Shown piece by piece: positions 1 to 9,774 of a stretch of DNA of 64,000 bases. This DNA comes from Candidatus Marisimplicoccus framensis (GTDB lineage: Bacteria > Bacteroidota > Bacteroidia > Flavobacteriales > Flavobacteriaceae). Every line of letters begins with the position of its first letter. Positions within the stretch are counted from its first letter, which is position 1. The stretch lies in the NCBI GenBank assembly GCA_905182065.1, contig CAJIZN010000001.1, positions 744,001-808,000 of the forward strand. The letters are read 5' to 3'. The position numbers and the translations under genes were made by a program. Under the pieces are notes generated by a model. The model had not been told where the DNA came from and ran no database searches. It worked only from the letters and a program-made list of their open reading frames with translations.

Positions 1-1022
1 ACTTTTTCCCAATTTTGATTTGGCACCAATCTCATTGAAATTTTAGCACTAGCTTCACTAGGAATAACTGTTTTAGATCCTTCTCCTGAATAACCTCCCC
101 ATATACCATTTACATCAAGTGTAGGACGAATTGATTTTCTTTCGAGTGTTGAATATCCTTCTTCTCCTTTCGTTTTTCTAAGTCCTAACGAATCTTTAAA
201 TTTTTCATCATCAAATTTTGAAATTTTCTCTATTGATTCTCTTTTTGATTTATCTATCTCTATAACATCATCGTAAAACCCAGGTATAGTTATTCTACCC
301 GTATCATCTATAAGTGAACTAATCATATCTGATAAAATATTTATTGGATTAGCTAAAGCTCCTCCGTATATTCCAGAATGAAGATCTCTATTTGGCCCAG
401 TAACTTTAACCTCCATATAAGATAAACCTCTTAGTCCTACTGTTAAAGTTGGATTGTCAAGATTACTTAAACCAGTATCTGATATTAAAATAACATCAGC
501 ATCAAGCTTAGATTTATTTTCTAAAAGAAATTTTTCCAGATTATCACTACCAACCTCTTCCTCTCCCTCTATCATAAACTTTACATTACAGTTTAGTTTA
601 TTTTTTTTTATAAGCTGTTCAAAAGCCTTAACATGCATGAAAACTTGACCCTTATCATCACAAGCACCTCTTGCGAAAATTGCACCTTCTGGATGAATAT
701 CAGTTTTCTTAATTACTGGTTCAAAGGGTGGATTAGTCCAAAGCTCCAAAGGGTCTGGTGGCTGAACATCATAGTGACCATAAACTAAAATTGTTGGAAA
801 TGCATCATCTACGAGTTTTTCTGCATAGACAATAGGATGGCCATTAGTTTCATATACGTTTGATGAATCACATCCTGATTTTAAAAGTTCATTTGATAGC
901 CATTTAGCTGTTTTATTCATAGTATCCTTATACCTAGAATCAGCACTAATAGAGGGTAGTTTTAAAAACTCAAATAACTCATTTAAATATTTCTCTTTCT
1001 CCTTTTCAGATAATGTACTCAT
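1..1022 (-). CDS. M20 family dipeptidase (C-terminus beyond window)
   Basis: Cytosolic zinc metallopeptidase of the M20 dipeptidase group, likely cleaving dipeptides for amino-acid supply. About 340 N-terminal residues are visible from the ATG at 1022; the stop lies outside the window. Residues 82-87 read GHYDVQ, the first metal-ligand motif. GACDDKG at about 119-125 supplies the bridging Asp, and EGEEEVGS at about 152-159 holds the catalytic Glu pair. A dimerisation (lid) domain follows with the RxxHSG-type segment RDLHSG. No signal peptide is visible. Family members are usually about 450-460 residues, so roughly a quarter is missing. The gene is divergent from the tRNA-Leu that follows. The exact substrate cannot be read from sequence. 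Confidence 0.92.
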   Translation of the reverse strand, partial: MSTLSEKEKEKYLNELFEFLKLPSISADSRYKDTMNKTAKWLSNELLKSGCDSSNVYETNGHPIVYAEKLVDDAFPTILVYGHYDVQPPDPLELWTNPPFEPVIKKTDIHPEGAIFARGACDDKGQVFMHVKAFEQLIKKNKLNCNVKFMIEGEEEVGSDNLEKFLLENKSKLDADVILISDTGLSNLDNPTLTVGLRGLSYMEVKVTGPNRDLHSGIYGGALANPINILSDMISSLIDDTGRITIPGFYDDVIEIDKSKRESIEKISKFDDEKFKDSLGLRKTKGEEGYSTLERKSIRPTLDVNGIWGGYSGEGSKTVIPSEASAKISMRLVPNQNWEK

Positions 1023-1024
1023 AG

Positions 1025-1056
1025 TTGATTTATTTTTAAAAACTTATTTATATTTG
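1025..1056 (+). promoter_or_regulatory. Bacteroidota-type promoter of tRNA-Leu
   Basis: TTG at 1025-1027 and the perfect -7 box TATATTTG (TAnnTTTG) at 1049-1056 are 21 bases apart. This places transcription start a few bases before the tRNA at 1067. It matches the known Bacteroidetes sigma-A consensus. Confidence 0.65.
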
Positions 1057-1066
1057 TTCACCTTTT

Positions 1067-1148
1067 GCGGGTGTGGTGAAATTGGTAGACACGCTAGACT
1101 TAGGATCTAGTGCCTAACAGCTTGGGGGTTCGAGTCCCTTCACCCGCA
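1067..1148 (+). tRNA. tRNA-Leu (anticodon TAG)
   Basis: An 82-base class II tRNA. The acceptor stem GCGGGTG (1067-1073) pairs with CACCCGC (1141-1147), followed by discriminator A. The anticodon stem CTAGA/TCTAG encloses the loop CTTAGGA, giving anticodon TAG for CUA codons. The long variable arm is typical of leucine tRNAs, and the T-arm contains GGTTCGAGTCC. CCA is not encoded. Confidence 0.96.
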
Positions 1149-1154
1149 CTTTAT

Positions 1155-2777
1155 TTAATTCTCAAAGTTATTCAGTCCTCTATACCCTGATCCTTTTACA
1201 AACCTACCAGAAAAATTTCCAGTATGTTCTCCTTTTGATAATACTTGAGTTCCATTTACAAATACGTCTTCAACTCCAACTGCAAATTGAAGAGGCTTTT
1301 CAAAAGTAGCTTTGTCTTCTATTATTTTTGGATCAAAAACTACAACATCTGCAAAAAATCCTGTTTTCAAATACCCTCTTTTTTTAATTCCTAGATTTTC
1401 AGCAGGAAATCCAGATAATCTTCTAATTGCCTCCTCCATTGTAATTAATTTCTCTTCTCTTACATATTTACCTAATACTCTTGCAAAACTTCCAAATGCT
1501 CTTGGATGAGTAATAAAATCTTTAGATATATCTGAGTAAGATCCAGCATCTGAGTCAAATGAAACCCATGGAAGCATTATTTTTTTTCTAATATTATCTT
1601 CTGACATACTAAAATAGATACACTGAATTCTACTACCATCTTCAATTATAAGATTTACAATAGCTTCTTCAGGGGACTCTCCTCTAATTTTAGCTGCTTC
1701 AGCAATTGTCATACCTCTATATTTACTAGACATAGATTGTTTATTGAAACCAACCATTAAAATATCTTCTGGAGGCTGTTCTGAAAGTTCTTTTCTTATA
1801 TCTTGAAAAAGTCTTTCTCTTATATCAGGTCTTTTCATACGGTTTATCCATGCTTGTCTTCCACCTTCTTGAACCCATGTTGGTATTACTCCTGTTAATC
1901 CAGTAGAGGAAGCGGGATAAGTATACATGTCAGCAGTAATTTTCAAACCTTGTTCTCTGGCACTTTCTACTTTATCAATCACTGAATCTAATAAATGCCA
2001 ATTAGGTTTTCTTGAAGTTTTTAGATGATAAATTTGAGCAGGTATATTAGCTCTTTCCGCAATTTCTAGTAATTCATCAACTGCTTCTAATACTCTAAAA
2101 TCTTCATTTCTCATGTGAGATATGTAGCTTCCTCCATACGATGATGCTATTTTCGATAACTCAACTAATTCATCTGTGTCAGCATAATCGCCAGGGGCAT
2201 ATATCAATGAAGATCCAATACCCATAGCTCCTTCCTCCATGGCTATTCTAACAATATTTTTCATAGAGTTCATTTCTTCAGATGTTGCCTTTCTATTTCC
2301 ATAACCAACCTCTTGAATCCTAACTGTAGCAGAACCTAAATATGATGCAATATTTGTTGAAACACCACTTGATTCTAATTTTTCCATTGCTTCTCCAAAA
2401 GAAACGTAATTATTATTCCTTATTGAGCCTGTAGGTCCAGGAGAAGTACCTTCACCAAAAACTTCTAATGTAACACCTTGTTTCAAATCACTTAATGATC
2501 TACCATCTTGCATCAATGTGTTATAACCCCAACTAAGCATATTGATAAATCCTGGAGAAACTACTTTACCAGTAGCATCAATTGTTTGATTAGCTAAAAA
2601 GTTATTATTTTTCCCAACATAAAAAATTGTATCATTTTTTATGGCAACATTACCGATATATCCATTCATTCCGCTGCCATCATGAATCGTTCCGCCAGAA
2701 ATCAAGACATCAACATTAATTGGTTCATTATCACATGATAAAGTAAATAATACAAATACTAAAAATATTTTTTTCAT
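1155..2777 (-). CDS. N-acyl-D-amino-acid deacylase-like amidohydrolase, lipoprotein
   Basis: Amidohydrolase-superfamily protein of the D-aminoacylase group, 540 residues, probably anchored in the envelope: the signal peptide ends in a lipobox with Cys15 (FTLSC). The family removes N-acyl groups from D-amino acids using zinc. HMRNE (221-225), YHLK (250-253), ADMYTYPASSTGL and the later FDSDAG (catalytic Asp) are recognisable. The usual HxH after 'PGFID' is absent and reads NMLSWGYN at 79-86. The protein therefore belongs to a variant subgroup, and its reaction is uncertain. The start overlaps the upstream phosphatase stop by four bases (ATGA), so the two are probably co-transcribed. Confidence 0.85.
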   Translation of the reverse strand: MKKIFLVFVLFTLSCDNEPINVDVLISGGTIHDGSGMNGYIGNVAIKNDTIFYVGKNNNFLANQTIDATGKVVSPGFINMLSWGYNTLMQDGRSLSDLKQGVTLEVFGEGTSPGPTGSIRNNNYVSFGEAMEKLESSGVSTNIASYLGSATVRIQEVGYGNRKATSEEMNSMKNIVRIAMEEGAMGIGSSLIYAPGDYADTDELVELSKIASSYGGSYISHMRNEDFRVLEAVDELLEIAERANIPAQIYHLKTSRKPNWHLLDSVIDKVESAREQGLKITADMYTYPASSTGLTGVIPTWVQEGGRQAWINRMKRPDIRERLFQDIRKELSEQPPEDILMVGFNKQSMSSKYRGMTIAEAAKIRGESPEEAIVNLIIEDGSRIQCIYFSMSEDNIRKKIMLPWVSFDSDAGSYSDISKDFITHPRAFGSFARVLGKYVREEKLITMEEAIRRLSGFPAENLGIKKRGYLKTGFFADVVVFDPKIIEDKATFEKPLQFAVGVEDVFVNGTQVLSKGEHTGNFSGRFVKGSGYRGLNNFEN

Positions 2778-3827
2778 TTTATAATGATTGCTTCTAATTT
2801 ATCAAAAATTTCAGTATTATCATAAATACCATTGAAAAGTGACGAATAAGGACCGAAACTAAATATTGGAACCATTGTAGCTGTATGACTCCCTGACACA
2901 TATTTATTTACAACTTTAGAATCTTTTAGATTACCATCAATAATTGAAAGACCTCCTGTTTCATGATCTGCTGTTATTACTACTGTTGTATTTTTATCTT
3001 TATAAGCAAAGTTAAAAACCTTTCCAACTGTTCTATCAAACTCTAACATTTCGCTTATCATATGTTCTGAGTCATTATCATGACCACCCCAATCAATTTG
3101 TGAACCTTCAACTAATAGAAAAAAAGGTTTATTGAAGCTTGAAAGTTTTTGAACAGTTGCTTGAACTATATCTTCTAGAGATGGTTTTCTTCCTTCGTGT
3201 TTTCCAATAGGTTCGTCATAATCAGTTAAAAATCCAATTTTATTTGAATTGATTTTTATAAAATTTTCTAAACTATTTGCAAATAAATAGTCATCCATTT
3301 CATTCATTAAGTTTCTTTTATCACGCCTATCATTAAAATATTTTTCACCACCCCCTACAAAAAAATTAATATTACTCTTAGATAGTTGACTTGCTATTTC
3401 ATCATAATCATATCTACTTTTTACTTTTGAATAATATGATGCTGGAGTAGCATGAACAATAGTAGAAGTAGCAATAATAGCAGTCATATAGCCTTTATCT
3501 CTGGAAATCTCAAGAATAGACTTTACAGGACTGTAATTCTACATCCATACCAACTACTCTGTTATAAGTTTTTACACCTGAAGACATTGCAGTTCCTGAT
3601 GCAGCAGAATCAGTGACTAAATCATCAAATGAATGAGTTTTGATTAAACCAATATGATGAGATCTTTCTAGTGAAGTATAATTATTATTAGAGTACATAC
3701 CAGATGAAATTTGAGATAATCCCATCCCATCTCCTATCATCATAATAATATTTGGAAGTTTGGACTCTTGACTGAAACTATATAATGGTGCTAGAAGAAC
3801 CATCACAAACATTAGATATCTAAACAT
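2774..3827 (-). pseudogene. alkaline phosphatase (PhoA family), single frameshift
   Basis: Secreted phosphomonoesterase of the PhoA family, split into two reading frames. The N-terminal part (3510-3827) has a signal peptide and carries MIGDGMG (metal Asp) and TDSAASGTAM, which holds the nucleophilic Ser. The rest (2774-about 3535) has HATPASYY, WGGHDND and TADHETGG, all expected metal-ligand segments. One surplus base near 3530-3535 causes the shift. Removing it joins GMDVEL to SPVKSILEIS and restores the family's KSILE...HATPA order, giving about 350 residues. All catalytic motifs survive. This is either a very recent pseudogene or a sequence error. It sits upstream of the D-aminoacylase-like gene with a four-base overlap. 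Confidence 0.85.
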
Positions 3828-3856
3828 ATGTACAAATTTATATTTATAAATTATAA

Positions 3857-5092
3857 TTACTGTAAATATTTTGTTAAGGATTGAACTATTATTGAATTTC
3901 TTTCTACTTTTTTTAATATATAATTTATGTTAGCTAGTCCAGACTTATTTCTTTCTTTCTCAGAATTATTTAACCATGAAAAGGTTTCATAAAACTCTTC
4001 AGAATCTTTAACTGAATATACTCCTCCTAATTCTATTAGTTCTTCAGCCTCAATATATCCTTGGTAATTAAAGCCAATTATTACGGGACAAGAAAAAACT
4101 GCCGGCTCAAGAATATTATGAAGACCTTTATTTGACATTCCACCTCCAACATATGAAATACTCCCATAGGCATATAAATATTTTAAGATACCTATTGAAT
4201 CTATAATTAAAATTTTTCTTTTAAAATCATCTTCAGATTTCAAACATGAAAATTTAATAGCTTTTTCACCATATAGATTTTCCAGCTTATTAATAAAGTC
4301 ATATGAAATATCATGTGGAGCAATTATGGACTTTACACTATTATTTTTTATGGTTTTATCGATCAATTTAATATCTTTCTCCCAAACACTTCCAGCTATA
4401 AAACACTTTTGATTATCAATAAACTTTTCTATTTTATTTATTTTCTTTTTCTCTTCAAGTGTCTTTATTACTGATGTAAACCTAGAATCTCCAGATATAC
4501 TTATATTATTAGATAAGTATTTTTTAAGTACTTTTTTTGAATTAATATCTTGGACATAGAATAGATCAATTTTCTTTAATTTATTTAGAAACCATTTTCC
4601 ATAGAATTTGAAATAAAATTGAGATTCATCAAATTTTGATGATACTGAATAAATTATTGAATTATTTTTTTTTAAATATGTTAAATAATTAGACCAAATA
4701 TCATTTTTTATAAAAACAGCAACTTTTGGATTAACAATTTGTATAAACTTTCTAGCATTTAACGCAGTATCAAGAGGAAGGTATACCATTGAGTCAGCAA
4801 CTTTATAATCTCTAGAATTTTCTAATCCAGATGGAGAGAAAAAAGTTACTACCACCTTAAGATCATCAATTTCTGACTTAAGGGACTCAATTATTGGTTT
4901 TGCGATTTCAAATTCTCCTAGGGAGGAAACATGAAACCAAATATTTTTATTTGAAGAATTGATTTCTTCTTTTAAGATTTTAAATGAGTTCTTTCTGCCT
5001 TTAAAAAATAGATTTGTTTTAGGAGATAAAATCCTTAAAGGTTGAGATAGCAAATAGGCTACCCTTATAAATATTTCATAAAAAATTTTCAC
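3857..5092 (-). CDS. waaA: 3-deoxy-D-manno-octulosonic acid (KDO) transferase
   Basis: Transfers KDO from CMP-KDO to the lipid A precursor at the inner membrane, the first core step of lipopolysaccharide synthesis. The protein has 411 residues, close to family size. It has the hydrophobic N-terminal anchor, then WFHVSSLGEFE with the catalytic Glu (family motif H.aSvGE), a GT-B fold, and the donor-site stretch SYVGGGMSNKGLHNILEPAVFSCPVIIG. The start is GTG at 5092, chosen because translation begins MKIFYEIFIR there and no upstream alternative fits. It is divergent from the sugar aminotransferase, with about 40 bases between the starts. Confidence 0.93.
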   Translation of the reverse strand: MKIFYEIFIRVAYLLSQPLRILSPKTNLFFKGRKNSFKILKEEINSSNKNIWFHVSSLGEFEIAKPIIESLKSEIDDLKVVVTFFSPSGLENSRDYKVADSMVYLPLDTALNARKFIQIVNPKVAVFIKNDIWSNYLTYLKKNNSIIYSVSSKFDESQFYFKFYGKWFLNKLKKIDLFYVQDINSKKVLKKYLSNNISISGDSRFTSVIKTLEEKKKINKIEKFIDNQKCFIAGSVWEKDIKLIDKTIKNNSVKSIIAPHDISYDFINKLENLYGEKAIKFSCLKSEDDFKRKILIIDSIGILKYLYAYGSISYVGGGMSNKGLHNILEPAVFSCPVIIGFNYQGYIEAEELIELGGVYSVKDSEEFYETFSWLNNSEKERNKSGLANINYILKKVERNSIIVQSLTKYLQ

Positions 5093-5133
5093 TATATCCT
5101 TTTTCCAAAAATACTTTTTTAATTTTGTTTTTG

Positions 5134-6264
5134 ATGAAAAAAATCAACATGGTTGATCTAAACGGTCAATACAGAAAAATTCGATGGCAAGTTAACAGAG
5201 AGATAAAAAAAGTAATTAACTCTTCCACATTTATTAATGGTCCTATTGTAAAGGAGTTCCAAAATAATTTACAGAAATATGTAGATGTAAAACATGTTAT
5301 TCCATGTGCTAATGGAACTGACGCACTACAAATTGCTTTAATGGCTCTTGAATTAAAAAGTGGTGATGAAGTAATTACAACAAACTTTTCTTTTGCTTCT
5401 ACTATCGAGGTGATTCTCTTACTGGGTTTAAAACCAGTTGTTGTTGATGTCGATCCTAGAACTTTTAACATTGATCCTAGCTTGATTCAAGATAAGATTA
5501 CAGACAAAACAAAAGCCATTATTCCTGTCCATTTATATGGGCAATCATGTAGAATGGAAGAGATATTAGAAATAGCTAATAAAAATAATCTTCAAATAAT
5601 CGAAGATAATGCTCAAGCTTTAGGCTCTAAATATAAATTTGCAAATTCTCAGAAGCAAATGTCTGGATCTATTGGAGACATTGCTACAACATCCTTTTTT
5701 CCTTCTAAAAATCTTGGGTGTTATGGAGATGGAGGTGCAATATTTACAAATTCAGATAATCTAGCATATAAGATGAGGGGAATAGTTAATCACGGAATGT
5801 ATGAAAGATATTACCATGATGAAATTGGAGTAAATTCTCGTCTGGATTCTATTCAGGCAGCAATTTTAAATGTTAAACTTAAATATTTAGATAAATACAA
5901 CAAAAGAAGACAGGAAGCTGCAAATCATTATAATGCAGCTTTTGAGAATATTGATCAAATTGAGGTTCCATTTATTGAATCAGATATTGATTCACATGTA
6001 TATCATCAATACACTTTAAAAATTATGAATGGAAAACGTGATGAATTAGCTGATCACTTATTAAAAAACAATATTCCCTTTGGGATATATTACCCATTGG
6101 GATTTCATGAGCAAAAAGCATATAAACAAGAGTTTGTTTCAGATAATGACTTTCCTGTAACAAACAAAGTTAAAAATCAGGTAATTTCATTACCAATGCA
6201 TACTGAGCTTTCAAAAAAACAAATAAAATTTATTTCAAATACAATTATCAGTTTTTTTGAATAA
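5134..6264 (+). CDS. DegT/DnrJ/EryC1/StrS family sugar aminotransferase
   Basis: PLP-dependent aminotransferase acting on a nucleotide-activated keto-sugar, for surface polysaccharide or O-antigen. The protein has 376 residues. The N-terminal MVDLNGQY, GTDALQIALMAL, PVHLYGQ, EDNAQALGSKY and TTSFFPSKNLGCYGDGGA (PLP Lys192) are all diagnostic. The EDNAQALGSKY stretch resembles the WbpE/WlbC-like branch, which forms a 3-amino uronate sugar, but this is only a resemblance. An in-frame TTG exists at 5125; ATG at 5134 is preferred because family members begin near 'MVDL'. It lies next to waaA on the opposite strand, consistent with a cell-surface role. Confidence 0.9.
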   Translation: MKKINMVDLNGQYRKIRWQVNREIKKVINSSTFINGPIVKEFQNNLQKYVDVKHVIPCANGTDALQIALMALELKSGDEVITTNFSFASTIEVILLLGLKPVVVDVDPRTFNIDPSLIQDKITDKTKAIIPVHLYGQSCRMEEILEIANKNNLQIIEDNAQALGSKYKFANSQKQMSGSIGDIATTSFFPSKNLGCYGDGGAIFTNSDNLAYKMRGIVNHGMYERYYHDEIGVNSRLDSIQAAILNVKLKYLDKYNKRRQEAANHYNAAFENIDQIEVPFIESDIDSHVYHQYTLKIMNGKRDELADHLLKNNIPFGIYYPLGFHEQKAYKQEFVSDNDFPVTNKVKNQVISLPMHTELSKKQIKFISNTIISFFE

Positions 6265-6298
6265 TTATTCAATTCGTTTACTTTAGTAAAAAAGAACC

Positions 6299-7574
6299 AT
6301 GAAAAACCTATTAATTTTTTTATTAATGTCATCAACTTTGCTCTCGCAAGAAAAGTATATTCATGCTGGTAAAATTTATGATTCAAATTCAGGAAAATAT
6401 CATTTAAATAAAACTATTATTGTTTCGGAAAATATAATTAGTTCAATTGAAGATGGATTTATTGTACCTGATAATGAGAACATAATAGTATATGATCTTA
6501 AATCTAAAGTTCTTTTACCTGGATTAATAGATTTTCATGTTCATATGGAAAGTGAGTCAGGTGGGAAAGATAAATATATAAATAGGTTTCAAGATAATAA
6601 AGCAGATGTAGCCTATAGATCTACAGTAGTTGCAAGAAAAACTCTGCTAGCAGGATTTACTACTGTCAGAGATGTTGGAGGTTCTGGAGTTAATATTTCT
6701 CTTCGAAATGCTATTAATAGCAGGTGTTGTTGTTGGACCTAGGATATTTACATCTGGAAAAACAATAGCTACAACAGGCGGTCATGGAGATCCAACCAAT
6801 GGTTACAGAGAAGGTTTAGTTGAAGATCCAGGTCCAGAAGATGGAGTGGTTAATTCAATTGCTGATGCTAGAAAAGCAGTTAGATATAGATATAAAAATG
6901 GAGCTGATTTAATAAAAATTACTGCAACTGGTGGAGTAATGAGTATGGCTAAAAATGGTCAAAACCCTCAATTTACAGAAGAAGTTATGAGGGCAATAGT
7001 TAATACAGCAAATGATTATGGAATGCATGTTGCAGCTCATGCTCACGGAGATGAAGGCATGTATAGAGCTGTTAGATCAGGAGTAAAAACTATAGAGCAT
7101 GGTTCTATTATGAAAGAAAGAACAATGAAACTTATGAGGGAAAAAAATACTTATTTAGTTCCTACAATTAGTGCAGGTGAACATGTTGCAAAAATGGCTG
7201 GTATTCCAGGCTATTATCCTGCAATTATAATTCCTAAGGCTTTAGAGGTTGGTGTTCAAAATAAAGCCTCAACAAAGAAAGCATATCAAATGGGTGTTCC
7301 CATTGCATTTGGAACAGATGCTGGGGTTTTTCCTCATGGAGATAATGCTGGTGAATTTGTATACTGGGATGAAATTGGAATTCCTCCGGAATATTCTATT
7401 AAATCAGCTACAATTACTAATGCTAAATTACTTAACATGAATAATTTGTTAGGTCAAATAAAGAAGGGGTTTTATGCAGATATTATAGCAACTAATGATA
7501 GTCCAACGGAGGATATTTCTACTTTATTAAATATCATTTTTGTGATGAAGAATGGAGAGGTTTATAAAAAATAA
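6299..7574 (+). pseudogene. secreted amidohydrolase (imidazolonepropionase-like), single frameshift
   Basis: Exported metal-dependent amidohydrolase related to the Xaa-Pro dipeptidase/imidazolonepropionase-like group. It starts with a signal peptide ending near STLLSQ. Frame one (6299-6742) carries LLPGLIDFHVHME with the HxH metal pair and GFTTVRDVGG. Frame two (to 7574) carries IKITATGGVMS, HAHGDEG, IEHGS and FGTDAG, the remaining metal and catalytic motifs. One surplus A near 6718-6722 breaks the frame. Without it, LRNAIN continues as AGVVVGPRIF as expected. The total would be about 424 residues, normal for the family. It converges on fabD with two bases between stops. Decayed gene or sequence error cannot be separated here. 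Confidence 0.85.
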
Positions 7575-7576
7575 GT

Positions 7577-8449
7577 CTAAATTTTATTGACAACAATATC
7601 TCCATCAATTTTTTTAATTAATCCTTGAAGAATATTTCCTGGTCCAACCTCAATGAATTCTTTGACTCCATCTTCGATCATCTTGTTTATACTTTGTGAC
7701 CAAAGAACAGCTCCTGTTAATTGATTAAGAAGATTAGCTTGAATAACTAATGGATCTATAACTGCAGATGCTGTAAAATTTTGGTAAATAGGACAGTTAG
7801 GTTTTTTAAAATCAATATTGTCTATGCCTTTTTTTAATTCATTAGAGGCAGATTTCATTAAATCTGAATGAAAAGCTCCACTTACAGGAAGTATCAATGC
7901 TCTTCTTGCACCTTTTTCTTTAAGTGATTCACATGCTTTTTCTACAGCGTTAAATTCCCCTGAAATAACTAATTGACCAGGACAGTTATAATTAGCCGGT
8001 TTAACAATACCGTCAATTTCATTACATACAGACTCAACAATTTCGTTGGATAAGCCAAGTATTGCTGCCATGGTTCCTTCAGTTTCTTGACATGCTTGTT
8101 GCATTGCATTTGCTCTAATAGAAACCAATCTTAAACCATCTTCAAAGCTTATCGATTTAGATGCAACAAGAGCAGAAAATTCACCAAGGGAATGACCTGC
8201 GCATACATCAGGTTTAAATGTATTGGATGTTAATGCTGATATAACAGAATGAATAAAAATTGCTGGTTGAGTAACTTTTGTTTGTAATAATTCTTCACTA
8301 GAACCTTCAAACATTAATTCAGTAATATTGAAGTTCATAACTTCATTTGCTTTTTTAAAAAGATCTCTAGATTCTATTTTCTCATTAAATAGTTCTTGAC
8401 CCATACCTGGTTTTTGGGATCCTTGTCCAGGAAAAACATATGCCTTCAT
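7577..8449 (-). CDS. fabD: malonyl-CoA:ACP transacylase
   Basis: Cytosolic enzyme moving malonyl from CoA to acyl carrier protein for fatty-acid elongation. It has 290 residues, the standard length. FPGQGSQ opens the protein, GHSLGEFSAL at 85-94 holds the nucleophilic Ser87, and SGAFHSDLM holds the partner His. QPAIFIHS and the C-terminal EVGPGNILQGLIKK are also typical. The ATG is at 8449. It is the last gene of the run DUF151 nuclease-thyA-folA-fabD, with gaps of at most four bases, so it is very likely one operon. No regulatory element is visible inside it. Confidence 0.97.
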   Translation of the reverse strand: MKAYVFPGQGSQKPGMGQELFNEKIESRDLFKKANEVMNFNITELMFEGSSEELLQTKVTQPAIFIHSVISALTSNTFKPDVCAGHSLGEFSALVASKSISFEDGLRLVSIRANAMQQACQETEGTMAAILGLSNEIVESVCNEIDGIVKPANYNCPGQLVISGEFNAVEKACESLKEKGARRALILPVSGAFHSDLMKSASNELKKGIDNIDFKKPNCPIYQNFTASAVIDPLVIQANLLNQLTGAVLWSQSINKMIEDGVKEFIEVGPGNILQGLIKKIDGDIVVNKI

Positions 8450-8450
8450 A

Positions 8451-8945
8451 CTATTTCTTTATATAAGTTAAAAAAGAATATTTAATATTTTCAACACCCT
8501 CTAATTCATGTGTTTCTTCATTAACTAATTTGAATTTTTCAATAGGAATTTCAGGAAAGTATGCATCCCCTTTATAGTCTTTAAATATTCTTGTCAATTC
8601 AATTTTATCTACAATATTTATAGTTTGACTATATATTTCCCCACCACCAAGAATAAAAGTCTGAGAGTCGTCTTTGCAGTGATCTAATGCCTCATTAATG
8701 CTTTTACAAATTATTACTCCCTCATATTGATATTCAGTATTTCTTGTAACAACAATATTCACTCTATTAGGAAGAGGGTTGGGTAGTGATTCAAAGGTTT
8801 TTCTACCCATTATTACATTATGACCTTGGGTTAGCTCTTTGAATCTTTTTAAGTCTTTGGGGATATTCCATATTAGTTTATTATCTAATCCAATAACATT
8901 GTTTGTAGATGCAGCAGCAATTATTGTAAGTTCATTTTTTATCAT
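8451..8945 (-). CDS. folA: dihydrofolate reductase
   Basis: Reduces dihydrofolate to tetrahydrofolate with NADPH, regenerating the cofactor oxidised by the adjacent thymidylate synthase. It has 164 residues. IIAAASTNNVIGLDNKLIWNIPKDLKRFK contains the Trp-Pro-Asp-type substrate loop (here WNIPKDL). HNVIMGRKTFESLP is the NADPH site, and FILGGGEIY the second nucleotide loop. Start ATG is at 8945. It lies one base from fabD and four from thyA. The thyA-folA pairing is a classic functional coupling. Confidence 0.97.
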   Translation of the reverse strand: MIKNELTIIAAASTNNVIGLDNKLIWNIPKDLKRFKELTQGHNVIMGRKTFESLPNPLPNRVNIVVTRNTEYQYEGVIICKSINEALDHCKDDSQTFILGGGEIYSQTINIVDKIELTRIFKDYKGDAYFPEIPIEKFKLVNEETHELEGVENIKYSFLTYIKK

Positions 8946-8949
8946 ATCC

Positions 8950-9774
8950 TTAAACTGAAATTTTACCTTTTATTGCAGGATGAGAATTATAATTCAATAT
9001 TTCTATATCATCAAATTTAAAATCTTCAATATTTTTAACTGTTTGATTTAGTTTTAATGTTGGGAGGGGCATAGGTTCTCTTGATAATTGAAGTTTAACC
9101 TGTTCAAAATGGTTAAGGTAAATATGAGTATCTCCAAAAGTATGAACAAAATCACCAACTTCATATCCGCATACTTGAGCAATCATGTGAGTAAGTAAAG
9201 AATAGGAAGCAATGTTAAATGGAACACCTAGAAATACATCTGCACTTCGTTGATACATTTGACACGATAATTTATTATCTGCTACGTAAAATTGAAAAAA
9301 AGCATGACATGGGGGTAACGCAGCTTTTCCATCTTTAACATTTTCACTAAATGATTTTTTGCTATCAGGAATTATATTTGGATTCCAAGCTGTTACTATC
9401 ATTCTTCTACTTGAGGGGTTTGTTTTAAGAGAGTTAATAACATCTTTAAGTTGGTCTACACCATCACTATTCCAGTTTCGCCATTGGTGTCCATAAATTG
9501 GGCCAAGATCACCTTTGCTATCTGCCCATTCATCCCAAATTGTAACTCCATTATCCTTTAAATACTTGATATTTGTTTCACCATTAATAAACCAAATTAG
9601 TTCATGAATAATAGATCTTAAATGTAATTTCTTAGTAGTAACAAGGGGAAACCCATCCTGTAAATTAAATCTCATTTGATAACCAAACACACTAACAGTT
9701 CCAGTTCCAGTTCTATCCTTTTTTTCTAAACCATTATCGCTTATATGTTTAAGTAAATCTATGTATTGTTTCAT
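8950..9774 (-). CDS. thyA: thymidylate synthase
   Basis: Converts dUMP to dTMP using methylene-tetrahydrofolate. It has 274 residues, matching the ThyA family. Evidence: [17 protein letters not shown] (dUMP phosphate Arg), [24 protein letters not shown] with the catalytic Cys, and [18 protein letters not shown]. The ATG at 9774 overlaps the end of the upstream nuclease gene by four bases, suggesting translational coupling. Downstream folA supplies the recycled folate. Confidence 0.98.
   Translation of the reverse strand: MKQYIDLLKHISDNGLEKKDRTGTGTVSVFGYQMRFNLQDGFPLVTTKKLHLRSIIHELIWFINGETNIKYLKDNGVTIWDEWADSKGDLGPIYGHQWRNWNSDGVDQLKDVINSLKTNPSSRRMIVTAWNPNIIPDSKKSFSENVKDGKAALPPCHAFFQFYVADNKLSCQMYQRSADVFLGVPFNIASYSLLTHMIAQVCGYEVGDFVHTFGDTHIYLNHFEQVKLQLSREPMPLPTLKLNQTVKNIEDFKFDDIEILNYNSHPAIKGKISV

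Noticed and set aside
5166-5471. Antisense open frame within the sugar aminotransferase gene
   Set aside because: It overlaps the conserved N-terminal domain of the sense gene and has no recognisable motif; it is a shadow frame.
6700-6730. Programmed frameshift in the secreted amidohydrolase
   Set aside because: There is no slippery heptamer or downstream stimulatory stem at the shift; a plain one-base insertion explains it.
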